A stretch of DNA of 64,000 nt. Origin: Motacilla alba alba (lineage: Eukaryota; Chordata; Aves; Passeriformes; Motacillidae). The stretch covers positions 67,517,666 to 67,581,665 of the forward strand of contig NC_052018.1 of assembly GCF_015832195.1 (NCBI RefSeq). The letters are read 5' to 3'. A model generated the notes under the pieces. That model did no database searches. It worked only from the letters and a program-made list of their open reading frames with translations, and was not told the DNA's origin. The position numbers and the translations under genes were made by a program. Below, piece after piece: positions 40,030 through 52,903 of the stretch (position 1 is the first letter of the stretch; the number at the start of each line of letters is the position of its first letter).

Positions 40030-40143
40030 TGGGCTTTGAGCAACCTGACCTACTGAGAGGTGTCCCTGACCATTTCAGGAGGGTTGACACTAGATGAAAT
40101 TTAAGCTTCCAGCTCAAACAGTGCCATAGTTCTATGACTCATC
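40030..40143 (+). mobile_element. Short CR1 LINE 3' end, sense orientation
   Basis: GGGCTTTGAGCAACCTGACC, GAGAGGTGTCCCTGACCATT and GGGTTGACACTAGATGAAAT correspond in order to the CR1 3' UTR blocks 'gggcaacctggtctagtg', 'gaggtgtccctgcccatg' and 'gggttggaactagatgatc' (from memory). The piece ends with a remnant of the ATTCTATG terminal repeat (GTTCTATGACTCATC at about 40129-40143). Only the last hundred or so bases of an element survive, as is typical of 5' truncation. Confidence 0.85.
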
Positions 40144-41460
40144 TATAACTTGTGTGATATACACATTTTCTGTGTAGAACAGATCTCTATTGATGCTTCC
40201 TTGTCTCTGGTTAAAAGTAAGGCATCAACTGAATTTTTAAAATTTTAGTTTTTCTTGATACTAGCCCTGATTCCATGGTGATGACTTCAAAGATATTTAT
40301 TTTAACAGGAAATAATATTGCCTTTATTATTGAAATCTCCAGATTATACTCAGAATTGTTTTCAGTATTCAGTATATCAGTGTCTGATACCCAATTAGGT
40401 TTTAAAAATTGAAACAAACCAACAATCAGCATGCAATTCAGTAGGCAGCATGGGCTTTATTCCACTGACATCTTTGAGAGTCTTATTGAGAGAAAAGGAT
40501 GAAAAAAAGTACTGACAAGAATACAAAATACTGGTTACAAAAATAAGTCCGAACAAGCCTACTGAGATAAAAAGTTAATTGTAAAACTATTACCTGATCA
40601 AGAAGATAGAAGCTGAGATATCAGTACACTTTAATTTTATGTAATTTTATTGGAAAAAACTTCGGATGCTCTGTTGCACAATTTGAAGAAATTATTTTCA
40701 TCCTGTCACAGAACAAATTAGGAAGTAATCTAAATTACACAGTTGAAATCTTTACCCATGAAGTTAGGGCAAAGTATGCTGTTTTAGGGAGAACTCTGAA
40801 AAGTTTTAGAAATAAATAAAAAAATAAGTTGAATTTAAATGATCTTCTTAATAAATTATTTTATCTCATTTCTACTGAAGTTACTAGGAATTTTTGTGGT
40901 TTTCTTACTGTTTGACAGCCTCCTTCCGAACCTTTGTGATCATACCAAGTTTTGGAGGTTTAAGAGAAAGAGCATTTACTAATTCCCAATTCACAGTGGC
41001 ATAATTAATTAAAAGCAGCTAAATAACTGTCTAGAGACTTCATTAGATTTCTGCTTCCTTGTTTGCCAAAAAACTGTGTTACATAGTAATGGAAAATGCA
41101 AGTAGGTGGAAGTGAGATTTTAAATCTGGCCAATTTAATTGAATAAAAGCAGTTGAAATCCTATTTCATCTTGCCGACAGCTGCTGCAGCTATTTATAGT
41201 CAAGTAAACAAAAATGTTTTGATATTTACATGTCAAATGTAGTATTCGATGAGTGGAAGGTTAGTGTGAGGCTTTCGCTTGGATTTGTTAATAACTGACC
41301 TTAGGAGTGTTTTAAGTTTTTCCATAGTACATGTAGAGAAATACTGCTCTACAAACAGGGACACAGTGATGGTCCAACATTTACTGTGCAAGGGCATTGC
41401 TTGCCATTTCATCTTGGACAGATTAATATTCCCTAGGCACTCTCTCATTTTATTTCAATG

Positions 41461-41576
41461 TTCCCTTCCCTCCTCCTCTCCTCTCCTCTCCTCTCCTCTC
41501 CTCTCCTCTCCTCTCCTCTCCTCTCCTCTCCTCTCCTCTCCTCTCCTCTCCTCTCCTCTCCTCTCCTCTCCTCTCC
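41461..41576 (+). repeat. (CTCCT)n microsatellite in a 116-nt pure pyrimidine tract
   Basis: From 41461 to 41576 the + strand has no purine. From 41473 to 41576 it repeats with a strict period of 5 (CTCCT; AGGAG on the other strand) for almost 21 copies without one interruption. The array has mirror symmetry, which permits triplex (H-DNA) formation. The perfect copies suggest recent expansion and likely length polymorphism. The open frames through it (41279-41659 and 41458-41697) give only Leu/Ser/Pro repeats and are artefacts. Confidence 0.97.
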
Positions 41577-42252
41577 GATTAATCACCATGGTCATGTTCC
41601 AATTTTACTGCATAGAATCCTCTGGTTCTCCTTTGTTTATGGCTGGTGTTTGGATCTAATTCATGTGTTCTTCTACATTCAGATGTTCTCCCTCTAATGT
41701 TTCTCTGTTTTTCAAATTTTGCTGGTTTCATTCAGTCATCTACTCAAATTCCACAAATTATCAGGATTTTAACTGTTTGTGTTGTGGATTGGATGATGAG
41801 AGCCATGTTGACTCTGGTTTTGTAGCTGCAGGACTTCATTTGGCTTTAGAACACTTGGAACCACAAAGTATAAAATATCTACTGTCAATAGAATTTAATT
41901 TTATAGGTGCTAAAAAACTACTGTTCTCACTAAGTCCAAGGCTCAAATTAATTTAAAAAAATAAATATCAAGCCATAAAAAGACACTATTCATCTCAGGC
42001 ACGCAGAAATTGTTAAAAGTAGTTTACACTTCCTTTGAAAATTTGCTTCCTAATTACTATCTACGTTAAAATACTTCTGTTAAACTGGAAAACTTAACCT
42101 TTTAATAGCTTTAAGATTATTAGAAATGTTAAATATTTGCCTCTTGAAATGTTGGAACTATTTATGTTATCAGATATAATCTCTAACATCAATTAAAAAA
42201 AAACACCTAAAAGTATAAGAAGCAGTTACTATAGCATGGTAACTGTGGAACC

Positions 42253-42745
42253 GAATCATAGACTCATTATAGTTTGAAAAGACCTCTAAGATCATTGTGT
42301 CCAACCATTAACCCAGCACTGCCAAGTCCATCACTAAACCATGTCCCTAAGTTCCACATCTGTGCATCTTTTAAATACCTTCAGGGATGGTGAATCAAAA
42401 CGTCCCCGGGCAAACCTGTTTCAGTGCTTGACAACCCTTTTTGTGAAAAAATGTTTCCAGTCAAAATCACCCCTTGTGCAATTTAAGATCATTTGCTTGT
42501 CCAATTAGTTGTTGCTTGGAAGAAGAAGCTGACCCCCACCTGACTACAGCCGCCTTTCAGGCAGTCACACAGAATGATAAGGTCACCCTAAGACTCTTTA
42601 TCTCCAGGCTCAACACTCCCAGCTCCCTCAGCCACTCTTCACAGGACTTGTACTCCAGACCCTTCGCCAGCTCTGTTGCTTTTCTCTGGATGTGCTCCAG
42701 CACCTTAGAGTCTTTCTTGCAGCGCAGGCTCAGAGAAACATCTCT
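42253..42745 (-). mobile_element. CR1 LINE 3' portion
   Basis: The + strand reads the reversed CR1 end in order: GAATCATAGACTCATTATAG, AAAGACCTCTAAGATCATTG, CAACCATTAACCCAGCACTG, AAGTCCATCACTAAACCATG, CAGGCTCAACACTCCCAGCT and TCTGGATGTGCTCCAGCACC. It is the best preserved CR1 in the window and keeps the junction of 3' UTR and ORF2 end. Many substitutions and stops make it inactive. The + frame at 42474-42968 runs antisense through it and is not a gene. Confidence 0.9.
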
Positions 42746-43265
42746 AGTTTTTCTTGAGCAGCAGCAGTTACCTAGCAGCTACTTACTGGCCATGTACAAT
42801 TGGGAAGGTTTGTATCTAAAATGTTTAGCATTTATCAAAATTCAGTTTCAACTGCTGTTTTACTGTGTAATTAATCAGTATCGTGTAGTTTTATGTTATC
42901 TCTTCACAAATCACTTTTTGCTGACCTCAGTAATGTTATACTTTCAGCAAATTTTATATCTCATGTAATTTCATCATTCACACCCTTCTGTAGATAATTT
43001 AGGATTATCCTGAACAGTCCAGACCTACTAAACACAGTTACTGTAGTTACCCCTGCTTCAGTGTAATATTATTATTTCAGTGTAACATTACACTATTTAG
43101 TGTAATAACTGACCTGCTGTGCCTAACCTTTATTCCCTCCTTTCTACCTATTGCTTTTTTCATGATCTGCTTAATACCTTCAGAAAACATTTGAGGGAAT
43201 CATGCCAAGAACTCCCTGGGAACCCAAGATAATATGTCAGCCAGATTTTCATAACCTTGTATGTT
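42746..43265 (-). mobile_element. Probable continuation of the same CR1 into the reverse-transcriptase region
   Basis: Blocks in the expected order and spacing for reversed CR1 ORF2 can still be seen: TGTACAATTGGGAAGG near 42794-42809, ATTCACACCCTTCTGTAGAT with TCCTGAACAGTCCAG near 42976-43021, AGTTACCCC near 43045, CCTAACCTTTATTCCCTCC near 43122-43140, TTGAGGGAATCATGCCAA near 43190, and GATAATATGTCAGCCAGATT near 43228. Together with the piece to its left this makes a CR1 fossil of about 1 kb. The match is from memory of CR1-like sequences, is strongly diverged, and has an uncertain right border. Confidence 0.5.
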
Positions 43266-46200
43266 CTCTATTTCCACATAGGAACACTCACAGAGTTGTG
43301 AGACGTAGCCAGCAACAAAAGTCATCCTGAATCTTCCTTTTTTGTTGCTTTTATCTTTATTTTCATTCCCTCTATCCTTTATTATGGTTCCTAACTTGTT
43401 GTCTGTATGGGTGTCTGTTTTGTACACCTTTTTTCCCTCATATTTCCTCCGGATGTCTTTCTAAAACCTAAGGACATTATTTTTCAACTTTTTTCCTTTA
43501 GTACTGAGGATGATGAAATTATAAGTGGCACACTATGGCTGACAATTCACCCATTTAATATTTAACTTACCATAAAACACAGATTGACCATTATTTTGAA
43601 CCAGATACTTCTGTTCATTTTATCAATTTATTTTAAAGACTTTGATAGTTTTTGCTGCTGCTGTTCTCATGAATCCCATCTCGTCCTTCTACATTTAGAT
43701 TCTGTCACTAGAGAAGAAATAGGTCATTCATTGAGGCTTCTTCTCTTTTTGTGGAAAAAAAAAGGCAATTATGAAAGAGTTTTCACTGAGCTATTTTTGC
43801 TAGTTAATATCTGTCAGTATTTCTTTATTTTTAATAGCAGATTTTGTCTGGCTGAATTGATAGCTCTCTATAATTATCTGTGTAAATCTATTGCAAAGGG
43901 GAGAAGTGAGCACTAGGAGTGGGAGTTGTGATAATAGGGATACAGGATAGTATGAAATGGAAATTTGCAACATTAGAAATTTTGCTCCCTCATTTTGATG
44001 AGGACAGTGAAATATATTTTATTTGCCAACCAAACTACTATAAAGGACAAATAAAACTCTCTAAAATTGATCCTGTTTGTAATTGCCTTGGGGATTCTTG
44101 TGTATGTGCATCCCAGATAACTGAATCTGATCATAAGGGGAGTGGCATGTTATTCTTCAGAAAAGCCACCTCCACACTCTTTGTTTTTATCCTTCCTGAG
44201 CTTTGATGGCATTTTTTCTTGATGTGTCTCTCAATGACACCAATTTACTTATAAAGCTGTTAACTCCTTGTGGACTTGAAAAATCACAGCACTCTTCCCA
44301 CAGAAAAAAAAAAAAAAGTAAATTATTCTCAGTATTTTATGTTCTCAGTTTGCTGGACGTATGAGAAATGTTACAAAGCGAATTGTTTTCTTCTTTTTTG
44401 AATTGAGTGCTGTGAAAGAGGCATTTATTTTTCTAGATGTGGCTGCTGTGTGTTCTTTGTATTTTCTGAACTGCTTGGTCATAAGTGGGTGTTTTGTGAT
44501 TATGATAGCAATGCATGACAATGACACAAAGTTAATGGTTGGTGCAATAGCAATTCATATCAAAACAGACTTAGAGACTAAAAAAGGTGTCATGATTCAT
44601 CTTGACCTGCAGTACTCATTGTGAGAGTCAGGGCTACCTATTGCTTCCCTCACCCAACTTCACAACCTCAATGATAACTGATGTTCCTCTGATTCAACAA
44701 TATTATCTTCTGTACAAATGTTATCTTCTGAACAAATATTTTGTGCACTGAAAAAGCCTGCACTTACTTTTTTGTACTTGCTGGCCACGAATCCAAGTGT
44801 TGCATCAACCACATTAGTTATTCACATGCCCCACATCTGCCAAACCTTAAAAACAGATCTCCTCATTTGAAACCCCATCCCAGATATAAAACTGTCCGTG
44901 GCACTGCCTATTGGTCATGTGCCTGGAATGTGCTTTTCTAAATGCTCCGGTGCTCGTGGTGTCCAAGCAGAGCTGACTGAGAGGGGTGTTGGCAGCTGTG
45001 CCTTCCCTTGAGCGTGGCAAAGAAGGGGAGAAGCAGTGACTCTGTGCTGTGGCCAGGAAGGCACACCATCACACAGGGCACCGTGTCTGAGGGAACTGTG
45101 ATGCCAAGAACCTTTCCTGGCTGATACTAACATGGACAAATTCTTGGGTGTCATGTGGAGAATGAATCACATGCTTCCCCACCGAACATTTGCAGCCAAA
45201 TTTCATCACGTATCTGTGGACTCAGCCACCGGGGGTGAGAAAAGTAGGAAGATCTGGTGTGCTAGCAGCAACCAGCAACAGTATACAAGAAAGCATGAAA
45301 TAATAGTGTAATAATTATCATAATGAGTAGAAGTAGTCTATGCCCAGTATTTTGGGTCTTTTACAGATGCTTGAAACTGTGGAGCAAGATTTCATCTGAA
45401 GGAATTCTCAAAAGTAGTGTATTTGCAGTAATGGGAATTTTTGTAAAATTTTGGTTTTTGTCTTTAGCGGGTTTGCTCAGAAGGGTGCACATATGACTTT
45501 AAATATCAGCTCAGAGTTTCATACTGGAGTAGGGAATGAGTGAAGTGTTTGGAAATATCTTACAGAGATAAGTTCAGAGAGTCATTAGGGAAAACAAGAC
45601 ACACAGGTTTTGATTTCCTCTATTTTGCCTTAGAGAAACATGGGAATCAAAGCTAAAACCAAAAAGTTGCCATTTCAGAGGAAGACCCAGAAGGAAAAGC
45701 AGGAAACCCATACTTCAAAGGAGTTTGGATTTCACCCTTCTATCATTCCGATTTCAAGAGACAAGAGATATCATTGATAGAAGAGCAAAAAGTCCGTGAT
45801 TTCTACAAAACTGAAAATAGAAAAGATCAAAGAGTAGTAATAGTGAAATTAGAGGAGAAGTTTTATAAATGGTGACTTTCATTGGTACAGCACTAGACTC
45901 CACCACTGGAAGGCCTGATTGCTGGTGTGATATGGATAGGTACTTCAAAAAATTGAGGTTGGAGATGACAGGGAAACTATAAAGGCAATTCTAAACATTT
46001 CCAGGCCACTTTTCATGACTTCACCATACTGGATGAACTGTGATAAAATTTAGTTACCAAATTGTGCCATGTTGGGTTTTGTCTGGTAATTAAATCTATC
46101 TGTTGGTTACAGCTTGAATGGATTTCGTCCAGGCTCTGTAGCAGCACATTTCCAGTTTGCTAAATAAACACCACAAATATTCCAGAGGTGTAGTTATAGT

Positions 46201-47189
46201 GCTGCTCAATGCCAGCACCTCACTCCTCATTTGTCTGTTTCTTGACACCTCATGTTGCAGCTCCAAATTTTTTTTTTTTGGTCATCATGAAAGCTTTTGT
46301 TATCACCTCAAGCCATTGCATTTTGATATCTCAGGCATCTGCCTTTCAAGATACAAATTTATTAAGAGAATAAAAGCAGATTTTAATAGGACATAGCAGC
46401 AGTTAATTTGTCATGCATGAGCTGAAATGCAGTGGGAAACAATCACATAAGAAAATTAATCGGAAATACTTTAAAAGTTTTAAAATGGAGGGTTTGTGTG
46501 TTGCTAGCTGGAAGGTGCAGCTTCTTTTTCAAGGACCACTCTTTTCCCCCTCCAATGTGATAATTTCTTTCGTTTTCCTTTCCTTTGAGTGAATAAAGGT
46601 CTTTTGCTTTGTTTTTGTTTATTTATTTTTTTTTCAGAAACTGTAGGCCAGCTTTTCCTTTCCTTCAGTCTTTGATGGTGACATGTCTTCTGTTGATCCT
46701 GTCTGGATAAATGTTTTTCAGATTTAGGTCAGTCCCCCCATTCACCCATATCTTGTAAGAACATAAGGCAGGTGTCCCTGTAGCAGAGTAATTGAGAAAA
46801 TGCTCTTGATCAGGCATGAGAAGTACAACATTGTGATTATGTAGATGATTATGATCAGATTTATTGCTAATACAGTATCTAAATCTTGCCAATACAATAT
46901 TTAAATACCAACTCTATCATCTACTACAGTGGATTATAGTATAATCAGGCTCCTTCCTGTTGAGTCAGTAAGACTCCCCTGCTTTCTAAACTTCTTGGAC
47001 AAGTCTGGGTGCAGCTGAGTCCACTTAGTCTCAGATTTGGTCAACAGTTGATGTTTAAAGGCTTATAATATAAGGAGGTGCAGCTAGAAGTGTACAGGTT
47101 TGCAGTCTTTGGCCTTGCAGAATTCACAATTACAAAGCAACAAAGCATAAATGTAGCTACTCCAGGATTTATCTCTGCGTTTGACTGGA

Positions 47190-47800
47190 TCTTAGTGCAT
47201 TTTAGTCACCCATCCAAAAGTGTTCTTCACCTTCGGGCTGGATGTACTCTTCCAGAATCCTTGTTGGGTGAGGTGCCACACAGAAACTGTGTCCAGCCTT
47301 GGAAGATCAGTTTCCCCAGCTGGACCAGTCTCCAGAAGCATTTTACACTCTCCTGCAGGCTGATGTGGATGAAAGGCAGTCACCAGCATCTCATCTCCCC
47401 ATCACTGAAATACACTAATCCTGTGAGAAGCCAGAAATGCCTCCTGAAATACCCACCTGGCATTCTCGTCTTCAGGCAAACTACACTGCCTGTCAGAGAC
47501 AGGGGCAGAAAGGAGAGGATGCAGGAAGATCCAGCTGTCTTTCATCACTGTCACAGTGCCTGTTTTGCTGGATGTCTTTGTGAAGAAAGTAGTTGATGTT
47601 TCAGGTGTGCATCATTGTTTCTAGACTTGGGATGCACCGCATGTTGCACATCATCTCATGCTGTAAGGGTGGAGACTACCATTCCTTGGGCAGATGACAA
47701 CTCATAGCCCATCTTTGACAGGTTTTCCTCCTTACCTGCTGAGTGATGCTCCTACCAAAGCCTCTGCCCTGTTGATGGCATCAACAGGCACTGTCTAGTA
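47190..47800. other. Moderately GC-rich unclassified patch
   Basis: About 600 bases with higher G+C than neighbouring intron. It overlaps the longest open frame of the window (47078-47596, 172 codons, + strand). The translation is rich in Ser, His, Leu and Cys and shows no domain, signal peptide or repeat that I recognise. No splice or promoter context supports it. A perfect 21-bp palindrome lies at 47768-47788. Confidence 0.35.
47768..47788. repeat. Perfect 21-bp inverted repeat
   Basis: CCTGTTGATG at 47768-47777 and CATCAACAGG at 47779-47788 are exact reverse complements around one central G. Pairing stops at both flanks. Confidence 0.9.
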
Positions 47801-50800
47801 CAAGAAAAATCCTACCTATTTAGGTAAGATGCTTTGTTGACAGATAACGCGGTTTGTGATTGTTATCTTGAAATCAAGTATGAATCTTGTTTTAATTGTG
47901 TTTGGGTAAATAGTGCCTCTTCCTTCACCACTGGGTTTATCCTCCTTAAAATTACTCTCACCAAGTGCTGCTCCTCTTACAAATTCAGTTGGGACAAAAG
48001 AGTGTGGTTTACAGTGTTATGGGTGCTCAAGAATGTTTCTAGCTGGTTTATTTTCTCCTCTTTAAACACCAAAGTCAGGCCGAGACAGTGAGTCTCTCCT
48101 ACGCTTTATGTCAGCGTGAGAAGAAGGTTGTACTTTATTACTCTAATCCTTTGCAGCTTGTGTTCACAGTGGCAATGAAATGACAGCAGGAGTGAGGTGA
48201 GAGTAGAGTGATAAAGTCTTGGCATTAGACACTTACAAAGAATGTGTGCTTGTGAAGTTCTGACTCATTAATTCTTTTTCCAGGCTGCTATGTGGCTTAG
48301 TAGCGCACTTCAGTACTGTGATGAATTTTAGATTCGACAAATAACCCAGAATTCCAAACACTTTATTGTTTCATGGAAAGGGAAGTTTTCATTTGTTTGA
48401 TATTTTTGGATCCTAAAAATATATGAGAACTGGGAAGTTTGGGGGTTTCACTGTTTTTTTACATCATAAAGTAATTTTAAGGATGCAAAATGCCCCAAGT
48501 TGTGTTCCTTGTAGGAAATCCTTCCCCATAGAGCATAAGACAGACTCCAAAAAAGGACTTTTGAAAGTGGAGCACATTTGGAAAATGCTCTATTTTTCTT
48601 TCCTCACTCCCTCAGAGATTACTGCAAGGTGCTTCAGATGTTGTAAGATTATACCAGTATGATACCATAAAGTGTTTTATGGACTTCAGAGTAAAAATAA
48701 ATATAGATACCAGATCTAGGTAGACCTGAGATGTGTAAGAAAAAACATAATTCACACTAATCACTGAAAACATATCCTTTAAGGGGTTTCAAAGCACAGA
48801 AACATCTTTATTCCAAAGAAAAACAAAGAACATTCTTCCTTTTTAATTCCCTCATGTGGACATATCATAAGAAACAACTTGTTCCACCAATACCATACCC
48901 TGCAATTTAAGATGAACAAACTGTCAGCAATCCATGCAACAATTATTACAGTAAGGAGAAAACTGCACTACGTTTAAAAAGAAAATAAAGTCAAAACTCA
49001 ACCACTAGGGTATGTTTTTTCATTCCTTAGGTTTTGTCAGATTACATTGCCCCAAAGCATTGAAAATATCTGACTCTTGTATAACAAAGTATATTAAAAG
49101 TGACTGACGTTTAATCTGTCAAGATCACTGTCTTGTAATGGCACAGCAGATGGCTGGGCAATATTACGTCTCACAGAAATGATTTCTAATCAATCTATGT
49201 GCATGTGTTGCTCACTTCACCCACTCAACTAAATAAAGTTCAACAGCAGAGTGAACCATGGAACTTTTAGCTTTTTCTGAGCTTTTAGCCCAGCAGTAAC
49301 ATACACATTAAAATCAAACTTACACCCAAAGTAGTATTTTGATTTTATATGAAATATTTTGTACCCTGTTGAATTGCAGCGGGCTCATAAATATGCATTT
49401 CTGTCTTTCACCTGAGGAATTCTTCTTCCATTAGCTATTGTTGCTCCCAACACTTTCTTATTTATGTCTATAAAATTAAAACAGTGGTTTGGGTAAATTT
49501 GCCACCTTTCCACAGTTTAATAACTAGGAAGTATCTGGAACCTTAAATCAGATAATTGATATCTTCAAAAGCAGGTGTTGAATTGAGGAAGCCATAGTCT
49601 ACTCCATTTTATCAGTTACACCTTCAGGAGCTTTGTCTTCCTCAGATTTTTTACATGACATCTCTGTCTGCAGTTTGTACTCCTTGTGTAGCAGCTGACT
49701 GCCATTTGAATTATGCCTTCTCAGTTAGGCTATCTGGGTGTGACTGGGGATTTTGTTTACATTCTATGTTTTTTATAGAGAATGACTGAGGATTGCAAAA
49801 TAATAGTTGTGTAGAGATCACATTTCTGTGTGCATCTGTGTACACCTGCCATCTAAAAAACCAGCTTTTTTTTTTCTTTTATTCTGTTCCTCCAATTTTT
49901 TGAATTTGTATTCTGAATGCATATAAACATTATTCTTTCTACCTGGCAACCAGTATGTCTAAAACCATTTCTTTTTTCTTTTTATCTAATGCACTTCATA
50001 GATGTTTTTGATGTTCCCAACCTACATTTGCCATTTTCCCAGATGAAATGTGCTTCTTAAATGAAAATCCTCTAACTTCATACACAGAAATGAAGATATG
50101 GAAGCTGTCTGTATTTGAATTCTAGGCATTTAGGCATGTCAGACTGGTCTGCTGCTGGCTTCATTTTCTTTTTCAAGCTCATGGGTTTATTTCCTAAATA
50201 CTACTGCTGTACTTCATTGCCTTCTTACAGTAGTTATTTTCTCAGTCTGATTTTAGCAAATTGAGATGTATATCAAAGTGTTGCCTCTGTAATACACTGG
50301 ACAACTTCTTGCTTGGAGATTAGAAACTTCCTGAGAGCTGAGTTTTCTTTCTGTGCTGTAGTTCCACTGCTGCTTCACAGAGAGTATCAGTATTAGTCCT
50401 CCACCAGCCTGGTGTGAGACAGGAATATAAACTTGTGGATATTACTTACCAGGTATAATTTTATAACACTCAAAATGTGAGCTACAGTGGATGTTAGGTG
50501 CATACTAAAAGGGAATATTTATGCATTTATATTCATGTAATTCTGAAAGAAACGGATGGATTTACAACCATAAAAATGAAAATTAATTGTGTATTAGTTA
50601 AGGAAATAAAAAGAGAAGTTATATGTCCTTATTAAGGCTTAGTAGCTGAAAGGACAAAGATATACCTTAACATTGCATTAGTGTGGATTCCAGCTGAATG
50701 AGATTGCCTGAGGTAAGAGTATAATCACCTTACTCCCCATACATAACTGGAGAAGAAATATAGGCTGCTGTTGGGACTAATTCAGACCTTAAGTAACTGT

Positions 50801-51047
50801 AATTGACTTCCAAAGAAGGGCAGGTAACTCATTCTATTATTTCATGGAGAGCTATTGTGACTCTCTACTTGCTTATATGACCCAGTCAGTGAGAGAAATA
50901 GAAGCCCTTGCTGCTGCTGTATTCAGCCTTGCCTGGAGTATTGGCTGTTCTGGAAGGAGCTTTCAAATAGTTTCTTCTCCAGTTGTCTTTGTCCCTTTTT
51001 TATCTTCTGTATTCCACTTCTGCTTGACCCATCTAGAGTCACAGAGC

Positions 51048-51600
51048 TGAAATATAATTCAAGCTGATGAGAGGGACCTCAGGAGGACTCTAGTCCAACT
51101 CCTTGCTCAAATCAGTGTAAACTGTAAAGTCAAACATGTTGCCCTGAACTTTATCTGTTCAGGTCTTGAAACCCTCCAAGGATACACATTACACAGTGTG
51201 TCTGGGCAGCCACTCCTGCTGCTTGGCTGAAAGTCAGAACTGTTCCTGATTTGGTTTACTACCATTTTCTCTTTTATTTATTTCTTCATTTATTTACTTT
51301 ATTGCCCTGAAAATCCATAAAGATCTTGGCTTCCTCCTTTTGAAATCTCCTTTCAGGTATTGGAAAGGTACTTCTAGACACCTCCAAAATTTTGACACCT
51401 TCCTTTTTTTCAGTCTGACCAAGCCCAGCTCCTTCAGCCTCTCTTTATAGGGTGCATTCTTCAGCCCTAGTGATCTTGGCGGACTCCCACTTGACTCACT
51501 CAAAATTTCTTGATGTCTTTTTTGTACTGTAATGGACATGTTAATCACAACTGGACATAGTAGTCCAGATATGCTCTAAAAATTGCTGGGTAAAAGGAAA
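51048..51600 (-). mobile_element. CR1 LINE 3' portion (degenerate)
   Basis: Reversed CR1 blocks in order: GAGGGACCTCAGGAGGACTC, TAGTCCAACTCCTTGCTCAA, CTGGGCAGCCACTCCTGCTG, GACCAAGCCCAGCTCCTTCA with GCCTCTCTTTATAGG, and ACTGGACATAGTAGTCCAGA. About 550 bases survive, covering the 3' UTR and the end of ORF2. AT-rich non-CR1 sequence at about 51240-51300 may be a small insertion or a very diverged part. Confidence 0.88.
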
Positions 51601-52719
51601 TTATATGAGCTTCTTGTGATCTTGAAAAATATTATGATTCAGAATCCAGGAAGCACATGAAAAAAATCTAGAGCCTATTTAGTGTAGGCTAAATCAAAAG
51701 AGAATTTACTCATCTGTGTCAGAGCTCCCTGGCAAGCCCTGTCACCCTTGTCTGAGACAGCTTTTCTCTAGAAAAGTCAGCACCTTTCTTCTTTGTTTTT
51801 CTCTCATTCCACCAAGATACATAATACATGCAAAAATAATTTTTTTTGAGATGGCAATAATTTGCAATGTGAAGAACAAAGAAAAGCTTAATAAAATTGA
51901 AAGGCAGATGAACTGAAACAGTAAAAAAAACCCTCAGTGGCTGATACAATACAGAAAGCATTGATTCGTAATTTCTGATTCAAGGGATAATAGTATTTAG
52001 CAGCTTGAAATGAATGAATAACAACAATATATAAACTTTTTATATTTAGGACAAAGTTCAGATGGGAATTTACAGACATCTCAGGCACAAGGAACAAAGC
52101 AACTCCCTTCCTTCTGTTAGAGATATTTCTTGTAGGCTTGTAACTGGGAAAAGTCTAAACAGCATTGTGGAGTTTTACATCAGGCTGGAGAGCTCATAGC
52201 CAGAGAGGGTGTGTTGTGTTTTAGGTAATGGTTCTGGCTGGAGGTATAAGAATCAGTTTGCTAAACTTGGGGATGACCATAAATATTTGGTATCAAATAA
52301 ACCCTGTAGGGTTATGTGCTCTCAGTTAAGTACTCTCCAGATCCCCTTTTTTGCTCCTTTCACATGTTTGCTGGCTTTGGGTCAGCCTAAACTTGTCCCA
52401 CTGCTTCTCCTGTATCTCCTATGTGAGTCAATGTCTTCAGGTGAGCAAATGGTGAAGGAGGGAAATTTTTTGGGATGCTAATGAAGTATGGGTAAATTAA
52501 TAAGCTTTCTCACATTGAAAATAACAATGGGTGAAACATCAGTGAATGTCTCTTTCTGTGTTTGTCAGCAAGAACACAGATGTCAAGACTCAAATTTCTT
52601 TCTGTGTGATGCTTGACTGCTGGTGGGGTGCTGCAGTGGTGTTTTTAAGAGTCAGAACAAGACTGTGCTAGCCATTATTGAAAGCCAAATAGGCAGTAGG
52701 AAAAATTGAGCACTTCTTA

Positions 52720-52903
52720 GAGGATGAATATAAATCTGGGCATTATCCAGAGGGGTTGTGGTGGCTCACTCCTTTGAATTATTCAAAAAACACTTGGACA
52801 AGGTCCTCAGCTAGTAGCTTAAGGTTTTTCTGCTTGATTGAGGGAGTTGGACAAGATGACCTTCACAAGTGCCTTCCTACCTCAACTGTTCTAGGAATCT
52901 GTT
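52720..52903 (+). mobile_element. CR1 LINE 3' end, sense orientation
   Basis: In sense order: TCTGGGCATTATCCAGAGGG, GGTTGTGGTGGCTCACTCC, TTATTCAAAAAACACTTGGA with CAAGGTCCTC, GGGAGTTGGACAAGATGACC, and CCTACCTCAACTGTTCTAGG. These match the CR1 blocks 'ggtggtggagtc', 'gtattcaa...cctggacaaggtcc', 'gggttggactagatgacct' and 'ccaacctcaaccattctgtg' (from memory). Avian CR1 normally ends here in an 8-base repeat, of which only a remnant is left. Confidence 0.9.

Noticed and set aside
41279..41697. Two + strand open frames encoding Leu-Ser-Ser-Pro repeats
   Set aside because: They are only the translation of the (CTCCT)n microsatellite, which has no stop in any frame.
42474..42968. 164-codon + strand open frame
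   Set aside because: It runs antisense through a degenerate CR1 element.
47078..47596. Longest open frame of the window, 172 codons on the + strand
   Set aside because: No recognisable domain, no promoter or splice context, and it crosses a compositionally mixed region. A frame of this length can arise by chance in a GC-richer patch. A codon-substitution test across birds would be decisive.
47808..47828. Second acceptor/donor abutment (TTTAG/GTAAGA)
   Set aside because: The pyrimidine tract is poor and the acceptor is much weaker than the one at 31105, so chance is the simpler explanation.
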